A program made the position numbers and the translations under genes. Positions 8,433 through 18,702 of a DNA stretch of 64,000 bases are shown here, piece after piece. The stretch is taken from contig NZ_CP038255.1 in NCBI RefSeq assembly GCF_004564135.1, positions 776,501 to 840,500 of the forward strand, written 5' to 3'. The number at the start of each line of letters is the position of its first letter. Within the stretch, counting starts at the first letter, position 1. The notes below the pieces were generated by a model that ran no database searches, was not told the origin of the DNA, and was given only the letters and a program-made list of their open reading frames with translations. The stretch is from Terasakiella sp. SH-1 (GTDB lineage: Bacteria > Pseudomonadota > Alphaproteobacteria > Rhodospirillales > Terasakiellaceae).

Positions 8433-10538
8433 TTTAAGACGAAAAGTATCGGCGTGTCCTGCGCTTACCGCAATGGAACGTTCATAAGATACAGAAGCTT
8501 TTACTGTTTCATCCAAGCTATAATCCGTTCCGATTCTGAACATCCAATGTGAGCTTGCGATTTTTTCTTGTTGAAGGGTATATGCTGTGGACGCATTGGC
8601 ATAACGCATGCCGACGTCGGACTTTCCTGTAAAGTCATATCCATATTCAAGTGCCCCATAAGGCATGAAACGGCCATCGGCATAATCGGTTTGATAGGTT
8701 GCATCAAAGCCCAAGAAAGCCATTCTGCGATTGATATGTTGTGTGTCAAAGACGAGAGCTTCACTTCCACCTGCTTCTTCAAATCTATTCATTTTGATAT
8801 AAGAAGTTTCAAGCTGGCCGTATGGGGTGAAGGTGAAGTCTTCAACCTTAATCGGATCGTCGAACATCTTGACATAGCCCGTGATAAAATCGGCGTTACG
8901 ATCGCCTGTCAGGGTTTGTGTCCCATCAATGCGATTGTTCTTTATATGCATACGGCCTGCGCCGAGTGACAGCTCTACTTGCGGGATATATTGGGTTTTG
9001 AATGTGGAATAGGTTGATAGGGTGTAGTTATTGGATTTCATGCGGCTACCAACTGTGCCGATTTTGACATCATCGTGTCCATAGGTCATTGAGAAACCAA
9101 GCACGCCTTCATTCCAGAAGGGACGATCAAGTCCAAGGGTCAGGGCAAAGGTCTTTGATTTTTGAAGCGAGGAATCTGCTGTCTCATCAACTTCACCAAT
9201 TGTGATTTGGCCTTCTGTCCAGACGGACCAGTCTTTAACCAATGTGCCGCCTGTCGGGTTTAAGTTAAAGCCCCCCATCTGGTCACGCAGTTCACCCATT
9301 GTAGTTTCAATTAAATCGGTTTTGAGTGTTGGTGCAATGGTTTCAGCACTGTAAGCCGCTGCATATTTTTGCAAAAATATGGGGGCATTCTCACCAGTCA
9401 TGGATTTAAACCCTTGGGAGGTACCATTTACAAACTGGTCCAAATAAGGGTTTGCAAATCTGACTTTAATGCCTTGGCGAGATTTATGTTCAGCAGTCTT
9501 GTTGTTGCGTAGCCATTGAAGGCGGGTGTTAACCATTCTTCTGTTGGCTTGGGCATAATTGAGGGCAGCTTTTGAACTTGCTTCAACTGTTCCAACTACA
9601 TCGGCCTTTGCCATGGGGGTAGGTGAGGTGTTCCAGACAAACTGTGCTGCTGCAAAGTTGTTAAGACCACCGACTGTGGATGTATAGGTACTGGCCGCGA
9701 TATCAACAGTTACGGTTACACCCGGACCAGACGGGGTTAGTGTCGCCGTATAGGTCGTGCCGGAACCAGCGAAATTACTGATGGAGCCATTGGCAACGGT
9801 TACATCGCCACTTGCAAATGTTGTTGTGGTTTTTGAAGATGTGAAAGTCAGGCTAAGTGTATCATGCGTCGAAGTGTCACCACTTGAAATTTCTGCTGAT
9901 GAGATCGTTATAGAGGGATGCTCAGATGTCGCTACGGAAATGCCAGCCGTTTGATCTCCACCACTCGTTCTTGTGATTTTAACGGTGAGGCTCGTGAATG
10001 ACCCTGTTAGGCGAACACCAAAGCCATGGTTTGCCGTATCTGCCGAACCTGATACAGATACCTTATCATTCGCAAGTGAATAAGTGGCACCCGCACCGGC
10101 ACTTCCAACAAGACTTGTCACGCCTGTACCATTTGGTGAAAAGTCATATGTTGTATTCTCATCTACCCAGTTTAGCATGACATATGGGTTTGAGACGGAT
10201 GCACTGAAAGTAATCGTCACCGTTGCGGTTTGAGTAGAAGTGTAAGCAACTGACATACCGATGTTATTGCTTACTGGTGCAAGATCGGCAGGCAATACAT
10301 CAGCCCATGTCGCTGCAAATGTTTGACCAGAGTTAATGGCATTATAATCTTCGGTTAAGGTGACTGTCGTTGCCCCTAATGTACCTGTACGCGTCTCGCC
10401 GTTGGCGCTTGGGTTAGCATTGGTGAATGAGCTAGTTGAAGTCGTCCAGTTCACACTGGTTGAGGCAGCATGTACGTGGTTGCCAATAAATACACTACAC
10501 AGGATAAAGGCCCAAATCAGGAAAAATCTTATATTCAT
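8415..10538 (-). CDS. Autotransporter-like outer-membrane protein B with Ig-like domain
   Basis: About 707 residues from ATG 10538, which gives a good signal peptide (MNIRFFLIWAFILCSVFIG, cut after HVHA); an open frame reaches 10628 but adds an unlikely 30 residues. The passenger resembles that of protein A (SASVSNPYVMLNW against SSPVDNPYMAVAS). It is followed by an extra domain of about 100 residues (SITISSAEISSGDTSTHDTL onward) that looks like a bacterial Ig-like module, then a linker and an autotransporter barrel starting near QMGGFNLNPTGGTLVKDWS and ending RLKLSMSF. Paralog of the preceding gene by duplication; the Ig-like module is absent from protein A. Surface role inferred. Confidence 0.75.
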   Translation of the reverse strand: MNIRFFLIWAFILCSVFIGNHVHAASTSVNWTTSTSSFTNANPSANGETRTGTLGATTVTLTEDYNAINSGQTFAATWADVLPADLAPVSNNIGMSVAYTSTQTATVTITFSASVSNPYVMLNWVDENTTYDFSPNGTGVTSLVGSAGAGATYSLANDKVSVSGSADTANHGFGVRLTGSFTSLTVKITRTSGGDQTAGISVATSEHPSITISSAEISSGDTSTHDTLSLTFTSSKTTTTFASGDVTVANGSISNFAGSGTTYTATLTPSGPGVTVTVDIAASTYTSTVGGLNNFAAAQFVWNTSPTPMAKADVVGTVEASSKAALNYAQANRRMVNTRLQWLRNNKTAEHKSRQGIKVRFANPYLDQFVNGTSQGFKSMTGENAPIFLQKYAAAYSAETIAPTLKTDLIETTMGELRDQMGGFNLNPTGGTLVKDWSVWTEGQITIGEVDETADSSLQKSKTFALTLGLDRPFWNEGVLGFSMTYGHDDVKIGTVGSRMKSNNYTLSTYSTFKTQYIPQVELSLGAGRMHIKNNRIDGTQTLTGDRNADFITGYVKMFDDPIKVEDFTFTPYGQLETSYIKMNRFEEAGGSEALVFDTQHINRRMAFLGFDATYQTDYADGRFMPYGALEYGYDFTGKSDVGMRYANASTAYTLQQEKIASSHWMFRIGTDYSLDETVKASVSYERSIAVSAGHADTFRLKLSMSF

Positions 10539-10703
10539 TTGTTTACAACGACCATCAAGAGTAATTTTCGACATAATCAGCGGGTTCTTGACCTTTTCAT
10601 GAATGATAAGAGAAGGGCAAAGAACCACATGGTCTTGTCGTATAACTGAAGATATGTTGTTAAACCTTCATTTGCCTACAACCTGTGGGCATGTGTTCAG
10701 GTC

Positions 10704-11384
10704 TTAGAAAATTTCAATGCTGTTGGTTAGCTTGTAACCTTTAAGGCGAACGGCGCGGATATCGAGTTTATCACCGGCTGCATTCTTGATTTTCTTGCGC
10801 AAGCGAACGACCCGCACTTCAAGGGTTTTCTTGTTATATTCCTCATCATTCATCCCCAGCAGGTTTGCGGCTTGGCCATATTCCAGTTCGTAATTTGGGG
10901 CGCGCATACAGGCAGTGAGGAGTTTAGTTTCCGCCTCTTGTAAGGTGACGCTGCCTTTGGGGCCGTTAAGCTGGTTCTCGCTTTGGCTCAGAGTGATGGG
11001 TTGATTCTGCGTTCTCCCATGAAGGCGACGTTGCAAGGAACCAATGGCTGACAGCAAGGTTTCCGGGGCCAAGGGCTTGATGAGGTAAATATCAGCGCCA
11101 CTTTCATAACCAACGGTCATGTCTTTTGGGGTATCACGCCCGGTCATCATAATAATGCCAACCAGGGGGTGGGCTTTACGCAGTCGTTTGGTTAGGCTGA
11201 GGCCATCTTCACCGGGGAGATTGAGGTCAATGACAATAATATCAATGCGTGCCCCGTCCAAAATGGAATCCACGTCTTCTGCATAGGCCAAATCAGTCAC
11301 GAAATATCCTTTTTCGCGCAGAACCGTAGCTGTCATTTCACGCAAGGCATCATGGTCTTCCACGATAACGATATGCATTGCCAA
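10704..11384 (-). CDS. OmpR-type response regulator
   Basis: 226 residues. Receiver domain at 1-120 with the acidic pair in VIVEDHD, phospho-Asp in IIVIDLNLPGEDG and the conserved Lys in LIKPL. A C-terminal winged helix follows (AETKLLTACMRAPNYELEYG to VVRLRKKI). A purine-rich site lies just upstream of the ATG; a second ATG two codons in is also possible. It lies 69 bp downstream of the sensor kinase on the same strand and is almost certainly its partner. The regulated genes are unknown; the divergently placed autotransporters are candidates only by position. Confidence 0.85.
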   Translation of the reverse strand: MAMHIVIVEDHDALREMTATVLREKGYFVTDLAYAEDVDSILDGARIDIIVIDLNLPGEDGLSLTKRLRKAHPLVGIIMMTGRDTPKDMTVGYESGADIYLIKPLAPETLLSAIGSLQRRLHGRTQNQPITLSQSENQLNGPKGSVTLQEAETKLLTACMRAPNYELEYGQAANLLGMNDEEYNKKTLEVRVVRLRKKIKNAAGDKLDIRAVRLKGYKLTNSIEIF

Positions 11385-11453
11385 GTCTTTCTCTCTATTC
11401 CTACTGTAGAATCTTACTTATCAGGACCTCTGGCACAAAACCTACGTTTGCCT

Positions 11454-13187
11454 TCATTCTTGCTTGAGGGATATAGGGAGCTGTAGAACGAAGCGAATCT
11501 GGTTTTCGTTCGGCTTATACTCAATTTGTCCTTTTAATAACTTGGTAATGCCATGGACAAGATATAACCCCAGCCCGCTTCCGCTAATGCGTTGGGCTTT
11601 GACGTGGCGATAATATTTGGTGAAAACCATTGTGGGGTCCGGCCAGCCTGCTTGGCCGGGATGATTGGCAATACTGATTTCAATCCGTTGGTGTTTGTTG
11701 CGTTCCACAATGGCAAAATTAATCTCAATTTGTTTTTCCGGGGTGGAATATTTGACCGCATTATGAAGCAGGTTGGTCAGAATGATAGATAAGAGGCGAC
11801 CATCTGTTGTAATCGTGGGCTGGGGGCAGTCCCCAAGGGCGAACCGATCTTCTGAATCTAAAGTTGCCATGATGTTTTTAAGGCTCGAAAGGATATCATG
11901 CTTGGCGATATCCAGTTCCATTTTACCGGCATCCAGTTGTTCCACATCTTTACTGCGGCCGATGACGAAATCCATATCCGTAATAGCTTGTTCGGCTGTT
12001 TCCCGAATATGCGGGGTCATCTGATCGCTACCAAGTGCCATGCGGATAACAGAGATCGGTGTTTTTAACTCATGGGAAAGCATGGCGAGAAAACGGGCTT
12101 TTTCTTCGTTTTTTGAACGTTCATACAGGGCAAATTCATGCAGCTGGATAGACTGGTTGACGGTGCGAAAATGTTCTCGAATAAAGATGGTCATCAAGAA
12201 CCAGATTAAGGCGAGGCCAAAAACATAACTATAGAGCTTCCCCCGCCATGTAGCCAGTAGCGCGTCTTGTTCCAAGGCGATGACAACATAAAAAGGAAGC
12301 CCTTCCACACGTTTTATATGGATAAGGTGGCCGTTATTTTGAACCGTTTGATATAGCGGGCTATCAGCACTTTGGGGTAACAGTTTAAGGAAGGCTGGGG
12401 AAAGTTTTTGTTGTTCTTTCGTTTTTTCTGTTTGGGGGAGTTGCGCCAGAATGCCGCCTTCTAGGTCCGTAATGGCAAATAAGCCTTCATGCTTCACATT
12501 TAATTTATTCAACCACTGCTGGAAGAAGGTCATGGTGAAGGAAACAACAGAAATTCCGACAAATTCATTTTGTTCATTTCGAACACGATGAACATAGGCC
12601 ATTGTTTTTTCACCAGTATAGCCATCATAGATTTTAGACAGATAGCTTTCTCGTTCTGGAAAATCGACCAGGCCGCGACAGGCATCGCGATGTTTATTAT
12701 CCATGCCGACGGGGAGCAGTATGCCTTTGAAATTCTTGTTGGGATAGGTTTTGCCCTTGGATTTATAAACACCCCGCGTTGCGCCAATCACCGTATAGCA
12801 TTCATGATTTGTATAACCGACGGTGAGAAGCTGCGGGATGGTTTTTCCTTCTGCGACAAGAAAGGTTTCCAGCTCTTTATAGCGTTCCATATCCACGGGA
12901 GGGATGGCAATATCAGAAGGGAGCACCTTTGCCCGTAAGGTCATGTCCTTGTGTTTGACAACTTCAAAAGAGCCTGTGATCCATTCCGACACCAGAAAAG
13001 ATGAAGAGCGAACCTGTTCTGTTGTTTGGTTAAGCGCCGTTTGACGAGATGTATAAATTTCCCAGAGAGCCACAAGGCTGAGGGACAGGCAAAAGATGAT
13101 GGCCCCTGTTAAATAGAGTTTTTTCTTGTGATCAAAATCAGGGTCATTTTCTGGGGGAGATGTTGTCTTTTGAATCACTTTACCCAC
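11454..13187 (-). CDS. Sensor histidine kinase with periplasmic sensor domain
   Basis: 577 residues. Transmembrane helix at about 26-46, a periplasmic region of about 270 residues with Cache-like features (LLTVGYTNHECYTVIGATRG; MAYVHRVRNEQNEFVGISVV), and a second helix near 317-337. HisKA has the phospho-His in MLSHELKTPISVIRMAL (about residue 373); HATPase shows the N box (LLHNAVKYS) and G2 (GSGLGLYLV). Its start overlaps the stop of the upstream flavoprotein gene by 8 bases, suggesting coupled translation and a functional link to the 2-hydroxyacid enzyme. The signal sensed is not known. Confidence 0.85.
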   Translation of the reverse strand: MGKVIQKTTSPPENDPDFDHKKKLYLTGAIIFCLSLSLVALWEIYTSRQTALNQTTEQVRSSSFLVSEWITGSFEVVKHKDMTLRAKVLPSDIAIPPVDMERYKELETFLVAEGKTIPQLLTVGYTNHECYTVIGATRGVYKSKGKTYPNKNFKGILLPVGMDNKHRDACRGLVDFPERESYLSKIYDGYTGEKTMAYVHRVRNEQNEFVGISVVSFTMTFFQQWLNKLNVKHEGLFAITDLEGGILAQLPQTEKTKEQQKLSPAFLKLLPQSADSPLYQTVQNNGHLIHIKRVEGLPFYVVIALEQDALLATWRGKLYSYVFGLALIWFLMTIFIREHFRTVNQSIQLHEFALYERSKNEEKARFLAMLSHELKTPISVIRMALGSDQMTPHIRETAEQAITDMDFVIGRSKDVEQLDAGKMELDIAKHDILSSLKNIMATLDSEDRFALGDCPQPTITTDGRLLSIILTNLLHNAVKYSTPEKQIEINFAIVERNKHQRIEISIANHPGQAGWPDPTMVFTKYYRHVKAQRISGSGLGLYLVHGITKLLKGQIEYKPNENQIRFVLQLPISLKQE

Positions 13188-14604
13188 CTTTAGTATCTTT
13201 GATAACTTTTCCTGGATTCATAATATTATTGGGATCAAAGGTTTGTTTCAGGGCGCGCATCATGTCGAGTTCCACACCGCCTCTGAATAATTCCATTTCT
13301 TCTGTTTTAAGTTGACCAATACCGTGTTCTGCGCTGAAAGACCCGCCGACTTTTTCTGCCATTTCATGGACGATTTCGTTGAAGTCATTCCAGTGGGCCA
13401 AGAAGGACACCTTCTTCATTTCTTCTGGCTGGCTGATGTTAAAATGGATATTACCATCTCCCATATGACCAAAGGCACAAATACGGGAATTGGGGACGAT
13501 GTTTCCAATCATGTGACTGGTTTCTTCGATAAATTCAGCAATTTTTGAGACAGGCACCGATACGTCATGTTTGATGGAGCCTCCTTCGCGTTTTTGGGCT
13601 TCTGACATATTTTCACGCAAGGCCCAAAGCTGATTGGCTTGTTCCATATCTTGCGCGACCGTGGCATTTTGCAGGAAGCCACGATCAAACAAGGGATGCA
13701 GGGCATCTTCCAAATCGCTTTGCAAGTCACTGTCAGGGCGCGAGGTTGCGATATCCACCACGGCGTACCAGTGATAAGGGGTGTGAAAAGGGTCCCGTGT
13801 TCCCGTCATATGTTTGATGCTGATTTCCAGACCAAAACGGGGCATGATTTCAAAGGCTGTGAGTTCTTCACCAAACTGCTCACGCAACAAGGCAAAGACT
13901 TCCATTAAATCTGCTGGGCTTAAAGCGCCAAGAAAAGCCGTTGCGTGATCTTTGGGTTTGGCCGATAGCTTTAAAACAGCGCCTGTAATCACTCCCAAGG
14001 TGCCTTCAGATCCGATAAACAGGTGTTTGAGATCATAGCCCGTATTGTCCTTGCGCAAGGCCCGCATGCCATTCCACAGGCGACCATCGGGCAGGGCAAC
14101 TTCGAGACCGAGAGTGAGTTCTCGTGTGTTGCCATAGCGCAAAACATGAATGCCCCCTGCATTGGTGGCAAGATTTCCGCCGATTTGGCAGCTGCCTTGT
14201 GCAGCAAGGGACAGGGGGAAATATAATCCGGCTTGATCTGCAGCAGTTTGGATGTTGTGCAAAATACATCCTGCATCCACACTGATGGTTGCATTCAGTG
14301 CATCAATCTCGCGGATATGATTAAGCCGGGAGAGATTGAGCAATATCCCCCCGTTGGGGACCGCCCCGCCACAATGACCAGTGTTGCCCCCTTGCGGCAC
14401 TACAGGGATGTCGTGATCATTACAGGCTGCGAGAACTTCGGCAACTTCCTGCGGGGTGGCGGGTTTAATCAGCGCATCGCATTTGCCGTGAAACTTGTTG
14501 CGACTTTCCACCAGAAAAGGGGCAATCTCACTTTGTTTGGTGACAAAGCCTGTATCTCCGACGATGGAGTGAAGAGATTGAAGAATGTTGGCGGATAGGG
14601 GCAT
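13180..14604 (-). CDS. FAD-binding oxidoreductase, GlcD / D-2-hydroxyacid dehydrogenase type
   Basis: 474 residues, typical of the VAO/PCMH flavoprotein family. The FAD-binding region includes VPQGGNTGHCGGAVPNGG, GCQIGGNLATNAGG-like AQGSCQIGGNLATNAGG and HLFIGSEGTLGVIT. The C-terminal FAD-oxidase domain carries FGHMGDGNIHFNI and SAEHGIGQLKTEEM, with the metal or substrate-binding histidines expected for D-2-hydroxyglutarate/D-lactate dehydrogenases. It likely oxidises a D-2-hydroxyacid and passes electrons to a membrane carrier. It heads a likely operon with the sensor kinase and response regulator downstream. The exact substrate cannot be fixed from sequence. Confidence 0.85.
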   Translation of the reverse strand: MPLSANILQSLHSIVGDTGFVTKQSEIAPFLVESRNKFHGKCDALIKPATPQEVAEVLAACNDHDIPVVPQGGNTGHCGGAVPNGGILLNLSRLNHIREIDALNATISVDAGCILHNIQTAADQAGLYFPLSLAAQGSCQIGGNLATNAGGIHVLRYGNTRELTLGLEVALPDGRLWNGMRALRKDNTGYDLKHLFIGSEGTLGVITGAVLKLSAKPKDHATAFLGALSPADLMEVFALLREQFGEELTAFEIMPRFGLEISIKHMTGTRDPFHTPYHWYAVVDIATSRPDSDLQSDLEDALHPLFDRGFLQNATVAQDMEQANQLWALRENMSEAQKREGGSIKHDVSVPVSKIAEFIEETSHMIGNIVPNSRICAFGHMGDGNIHFNISQPEEMKKVSFLAHWNDFNEIVHEMAEKVGGSFSAEHGIGQLKTEEMELFRGGVELDMMRALKQTFDPNNIMNPGKVIKDTKGG

Positions 14605-14664
14605 TTTATAAGGCTCTGTCAGATGACGCTTTTTTATAGTTTACTCCCTAGTATAGTCTTTTTT

Positions 14665-16725
14665 CTAGCCAATATTCCAAAAATACAGACTGATGAGCGC
14701 AATCAGGCCGGGCAGGGCATAACTCCAGGCCCATACTGAGGTCTTAATAGGGGCTTCACTCTCATCAAGGCAACGAAGTTCTTTGACTTCAATATAGGGA
14801 ACCGGGGCGCGGCGATACCAGCCGATGATCTCAACTTCTTTGCCGATATAGCGTTTGGCCAGGATAAAACCAAAAAAGAACTCCATGATGGAAAGGGGCG
14901 TGCGATGGCTGAGATACATCATGCCAGTTTCATCTTGGATATAAAAATCGTCGCTGAAAAAAGAACCGGGATTACCCTTGCCGATAATGCGCCCGCGTAT
15001 TGTACAGGGCACGGGACGGACGTTAGAAACCTTGACGGTTTTTAGCAGGCTGGCGATGGCGCTTTTGACATAATGTCCCAAGGGGTAACGTACGTATGCC
15101 TTAATTGCCAACCCTATGGCACAGGTGAGAAAAGCAGCCGGGACGTGAACCGTATGTGCCAAATCAATGGCTTTTAGAATTTCCAGCCAGTTTGTTGATG
15201 TCATGGATATACTCAAGTTTACAAACTGCCACAGGATTTGTCCCAAGGGCACGCAGAACAGGCCGATCCAAGGCAACAGATAGATGGAAAAGTCGATGGC
15301 AAAATCATCCCAGTAGGATTCTGGTTTTTTCAGATTAAAATCTACATAAGGTTTTTGCCCCATGGCTTTGGAGCAATTGCCCAAATGTTGCAGGCGTCGT
15401 GCAATCAAGGGATGAGTGGAGGATAGCTCATACCAACGTGCCCAAGGGTTCCATAAATCCCATTTCATAACTTGTTTCAGTTCATCTGGACTATGGGGCA
15501 AGTCGTTTGACAGGCGGGGCACCATGAGACTGCCTGCAGAATTGATCCCCATGATATTCAGGGCTTCAAATTGTTTGACACTGTGGGGCTTGTCTGTCGA
15601 GGGGGCGCTTTCGCTTGAACCATGGATAAGGCCATATCCGATTTTAATCAGGGCAGAAGAAAGGTAATGACCATTTTGCTGGGCCGTGGCGGCAAAACGA
15701 TCAGCATGCAGTTCACGCACACGTGATAACCCCAGGGCCAGATATTCAGACAGAACATAAAGCAGAAAGAAAAAGGCACTGATCCCACCTGCGTAAGCGG
15801 AGCGATCTTCACTTGGACGTGGGATTGTCATACGAAAAAGTTGATAAAACACCAGAGGATAGAGTTCGACCCAGCTCATCAAGGCGATATCCCAATGTTT
15901 GGCATGACCCATTTCGTGGGCGCAGACGGCTTCAAGTTCTTTTTCCCCCAATATTTTTAGCAATCCGGTTGAAAGGACGATGCGGGCAGTGTCAGGTGTA
16001 TGACCATATGTGAATGCCTGTGGGGCACCGTCTAAAATCAGATGGAGAGCGGGGCGGGCCATATTATGGTGTTGGGCCAGTCTGTCGATGAAATGGCGCA
16101 GGTGTGGGGGAAGGTCATCAAAGGCATTGAGTTTACTTTTGTAAAAATAGGCTACGGTTGCATCAATAATCCAGGGGGAGGCCAAAAAACTGACAAGACA
16201 AATCAAAATATCGAGCAGAATGAGGATATGCAAAGGGATATCAAGATTGAAGGTATATCCAGCCAGCCACCCCGTTCCTAAAAAGAAGGCATTAAGCAAA
16301 ACAAGGAGCTTTACGGTATGCAGTCCTAAAGAAGGCAAGGGGGCTGTTTTTTGCTGTTCAGGTTCAATCAGGATGTCTTCGCACAGCTCAAAGTCCAACA
16401 AGGGGGACCATTTGAGCAGTTTTTGCCATTCCTCAGCATCAAACCATAATCCACCATTGGTTGGGCTTTGTTCAAATCGGGCAATATTGTGCAAGGAACA
16501 AATTTGCATGGGAACGCCGGAACGGGGGCATATTCGCCCTTGTTCAGAGGTCTGTTCATAATATTTATGAAAGAGCTGCTCCATCAACTGCGGTTTTTTC
16601 GCCAGCAAGAAAAGTTCACCTTGATCCAGCCAAATGCCTCCGCTTTGTGGGCAAATATCGACTTCGACACCGGATTTTGTCATGCGGCGGATCAATTTGG
16701 TTTGGGGCATTGCGGGGGAAAACAT
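14665..16725 (-). CDS. M48-family membrane metallopeptidase with degenerate zf-TFIIB domains
   Basis: 686 residues. The first ~100 residues contain two zf-TFIIB-like units (CPQSGGIWLDQGELFLL and GGLWFDAEEWQKLL), but the usual CxxC pairs are mostly CxxS, so zinc binding there is doubtful. Two transmembrane helices follow (about 145-195). Then comes an M48 catalytic region with zinc motif AVCAHEMGHAKHWD and a downstream Glu-containing SRVRELHADRFA. Further membrane segments and a C-terminal extension (GRIIGKGNPGSFFSDDFYIQ) complete it. Predicted inner-membrane protease of the HtpX/Ste24 type, possibly for membrane-protein quality control. The fusion with zf-TFIIB units is the unusual part. Confidence 0.8.
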   Translation of the reverse strand: MFSPAMPQTKLIRRMTKSGVEVDICPQSGGIWLDQGELFLLAKKPQLMEQLFHKYYEQTSEQGRICPRSGVPMQICSLHNIARFEQSPTNGGLWFDAEEWQKLLKWSPLLDFELCEDILIEPEQQKTAPLPSLGLHTVKLLVLLNAFFLGTGWLAGYTFNLDIPLHILILLDILICLVSFLASPWIIDATVAYFYKSKLNAFDDLPPHLRHFIDRLAQHHNMARPALHLILDGAPQAFTYGHTPDTARIVLSTGLLKILGEKELEAVCAHEMGHAKHWDIALMSWVELYPLVFYQLFRMTIPRPSEDRSAYAGGISAFFFLLYVLSEYLALGLSRVRELHADRFAATAQQNGHYLSSALIKIGYGLIHGSSESAPSTDKPHSVKQFEALNIMGINSAGSLMVPRLSNDLPHSPDELKQVMKWDLWNPWARWYELSSTHPLIARRLQHLGNCSKAMGQKPYVDFNLKKPESYWDDFAIDFSIYLLPWIGLFCVPLGQILWQFVNLSISMTSTNWLEILKAIDLAHTVHVPAAFLTCAIGLAIKAYVRYPLGHYVKSAIASLLKTVKVSNVRPVPCTIRGRIIGKGNPGSFFSDDFYIQDETGMMYLSHRTPLSIMEFFFGFILAKRYIGKEVEIIGWYRRAPVPYIEVKELRCLDESEAPIKTSVWAWSYALPGLIALISLYFWNIG

Positions 16726-16927
16726 TGTGAAAATCCATTGCTTAATTTGATTACAAAGTTTGTTATGAACAGATTAGGGCGTTTTTAGTCCTTTTTGCCA
16801 TAAAATGAGTCTCAAATGTTACTCTGCCCCCTTGTTTCTTGCGTGGGCTAGTGCTACTTTCTGCACCGCTATTTTTCACATCTATGAGTAGGTCTGCATA
16901 GCTGGACCGATAAGGGACGAAATCGTC

Positions 16928-17218
16928 ATGTCTTCATTGGACAAAGATACCGTCAAGAACATTGCTTTTCTCTCACGCATCGAAGTCGCTGATGAAAAGC
17001 TGGAGCCGCTTGCTCAGGACTTGACCAAAATCCTTGATTGGGTTGAACAACTTTCAGAAGTTGATACAGACGGCGTAGAGCCGATGACATCCGTTGCTGC
17101 ACAGTCCTTGCACTGGCGCAAAGATGAAGTGACCAGCGGCGACCAGCCGGATTTGGTCCTTAATAATGCACCGGATCAAGACGATCACTGTTACCTCGTT
17201 CCCAAGGTGGTTGAATAA
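16928..17218 (+). CDS. gatC: Asp-tRNA(Asn)/Glu-tRNA(Gln) amidotransferase subunit C
   Basis: 96 residues, usual length. Contains the family pattern [20 protein letters not shown], a central [20 protein letters not shown] and a C-terminal [11 protein letters not shown]. GatC stabilises GatA and bridges it to GatB in the GatCAB complex, which converts misacylated Asp-tRNA(Asn) or Glu-tRNA(Gln) to Asn/Gln-tRNA in the cytoplasm. It is first in the gatC-gatA-gatB operon, 2 bases before gatA. Confidence 0.97.
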   Translation: MSSLDKDTVKNIAFLSRIEVADEKLEPLAQDLTKILDWVEQLSEVDTDGVEPMTSVAAQSLHWRKDEVTSGDQPDLVLNNAPDQDDHCYLVPKVVE

Positions 17219-17220
17219 TC

Positions 17221-18699
17221 ATGACAAAATTAACGAACTTAACGCTGGCTGAGGCCCGCGACGGCCTGAAATCCGGTGATTTCAGCGCAGTTGAGCTGAC
17301 ACAGGCCCATGTGGATGCCATGGCAGCCAACACAGACCTGAACGCTTTTATTACAGAAACACCGGAACTGGCTTTGGAACAAGCCAAGGCATCTGATGAA
17401 AAAATCAAATCGGGTGATGCAGGTGCGATGGAAGGTCTGCCGATCGGCATGAAAGACCTGTTCTGCACCAAAGATGTGCGCACAACAGCGGCGTCTCGCA
17501 TTCTGGATAACTTCATCCCGCCATATGAATCGACTGTTTCTGCCAATTTGAAGAAGGCAGGTGCTGTGATGGTTGGTAAAACCAACCTTGATGAATTTGC
17601 CATGGGGTCTGCCAACATTACCTCTGCTTTCGGGTCTGTGAAAAACCCGTGGGGTGCAAATGTGGGTAAAGATCTGGTGCCCGGTGGGTCTTCTGGTGGC
17701 TCTGCTGCGGCTGTGGCGGGTGAGCTGTGCTTGGCGGCAACGGGGACAGATACGGGTGGTTCCATCCGTCAACCTGCGTCCTTTAGCGGTATTGTTGGGT
17801 TGAAGCCGACATATGGCCGTTGTTCGCGCTGGGGCATTGTGGCCTTTGCTTCTTCACTGGATCAAGCAGGTCCGATGACCAAAACGGTTCGCGATAGTGC
17901 CATCATGCTGCAATCCATGGCGGGGTATGACGTGCATGATTCCACATCTGCCCGTGTTGATCTCCCGAACTTTGAAGCTGCGCTAAGCGGTGACATCAAG
18001 GGGCTGAAAATCGGTATTCCTCAGGAATATAAAGTGGACGGTATGCCACAGGAAATCGTTGATCTGTGGAAAAAAGGCGAAGATATGCTCAAAGACGCAG
18101 GCGCAGAAATCGTTTCTGTTTCCCTGCCGCATACAAAATATGCGCTGGCGACTTATTATATTGTTGCCCCTGCTGAAGCCTCAAGCAACCTTGCGCGTTA
18201 TGACGGTGTGCGTTATGGCCACCGCGCAGAAGGTGATCTGGACAGCCTGGACGATCTGTACATGAAAACACGTGCACAAGGCTTCGGTGAAGAAGTTCAG
18301 CGCCGTATCATGATCGGGACGTATGTGCTGTCTGCGGGTTATTATGATGCCTATTATGCCAAGGCACAGAAAATCCGCACATTGATTGCCCAAGACTTCG
18401 AAAAAGCGTACGAGCAATGTGATGTGATCCTGACTCCGACATGCCCGTCTGAGGCTTTCGGTATTGGTGAAAACGAAGACGATCCGGTGAAAATGTACCT
18501 CAATGACGTCTTCACGGTTCCCACATCGCTGGCGGGTCTACCGGGGATTTCTGTTCCGGCGGGCTTAAGCGAAGGTGGCTTGCCACTGGGCTTGCAGTTG
18601 ATCGGTCGTCCGTTTGATGAAGAAACTGTTCTGCGCACCGCAGATGTATTGGAAAAGGCCGCTGCATTCAGCGCCAAGCCGAAGATGTTGGAGGCGTAA
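17221..18699 (+). CDS. gatA: Asp-tRNA(Asn)/Glu-tRNA(Gln) amidotransferase subunit A
   Basis: 492 residues, the glutaminase subunit of GatCAB. The amidase signature is complete: catalytic Lys in [11 protein letters not shown], then [13 protein letters not shown] and the nucleophile Ser in [13 protein letters not shown]. It releases ammonia from glutamine for transamidation by GatB. It sits 2 bases after gatC and 3 bases before gatB. Start ATG at 17221 fits the family. Confidence 0.97.
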   Translation: MTKLTNLTLAEARDGLKSGDFSAVELTQAHVDAMAANTDLNAFITETPELALEQAKASDEKIKSGDAGAMEGLPIGMKDLFCTKDVRTTAASRILDNFIPPYESTVSANLKKAGAVMVGKTNLDEFAMGSANITSAFGSVKNPWGANVGKDLVPGGSSGGSAAAVAGELCLAATGTDTGGSIRQPASFSGIVGLKPTYGRCSRWGIVAFASSLDQAGPMTKTVRDSAIMLQSMAGYDVHDSTSARVDLPNFEAALSGDIKGLKIGIPQEYKVDGMPQEIVDLWKKGEDMLKDAGAEIVSVSLPHTKYALATYYIVAPAEASSNLARYDGVRYGHRAEGDLDSLDDLYMKTRAQGFGEEVQRRIMIGTYVLSAGYYDAYYAKAQKIRTLIAQDFEKAYEQCDVILTPTCPSEAFGIGENEDDPVKMYLNDVFTVPTSLAGLPGISVPAGLSEGGLPLGLQLIGRPFDEETVLRTADVLEKAAAFSAKPKMLEA

Positions 18700-18702
18700 A
18701 TT

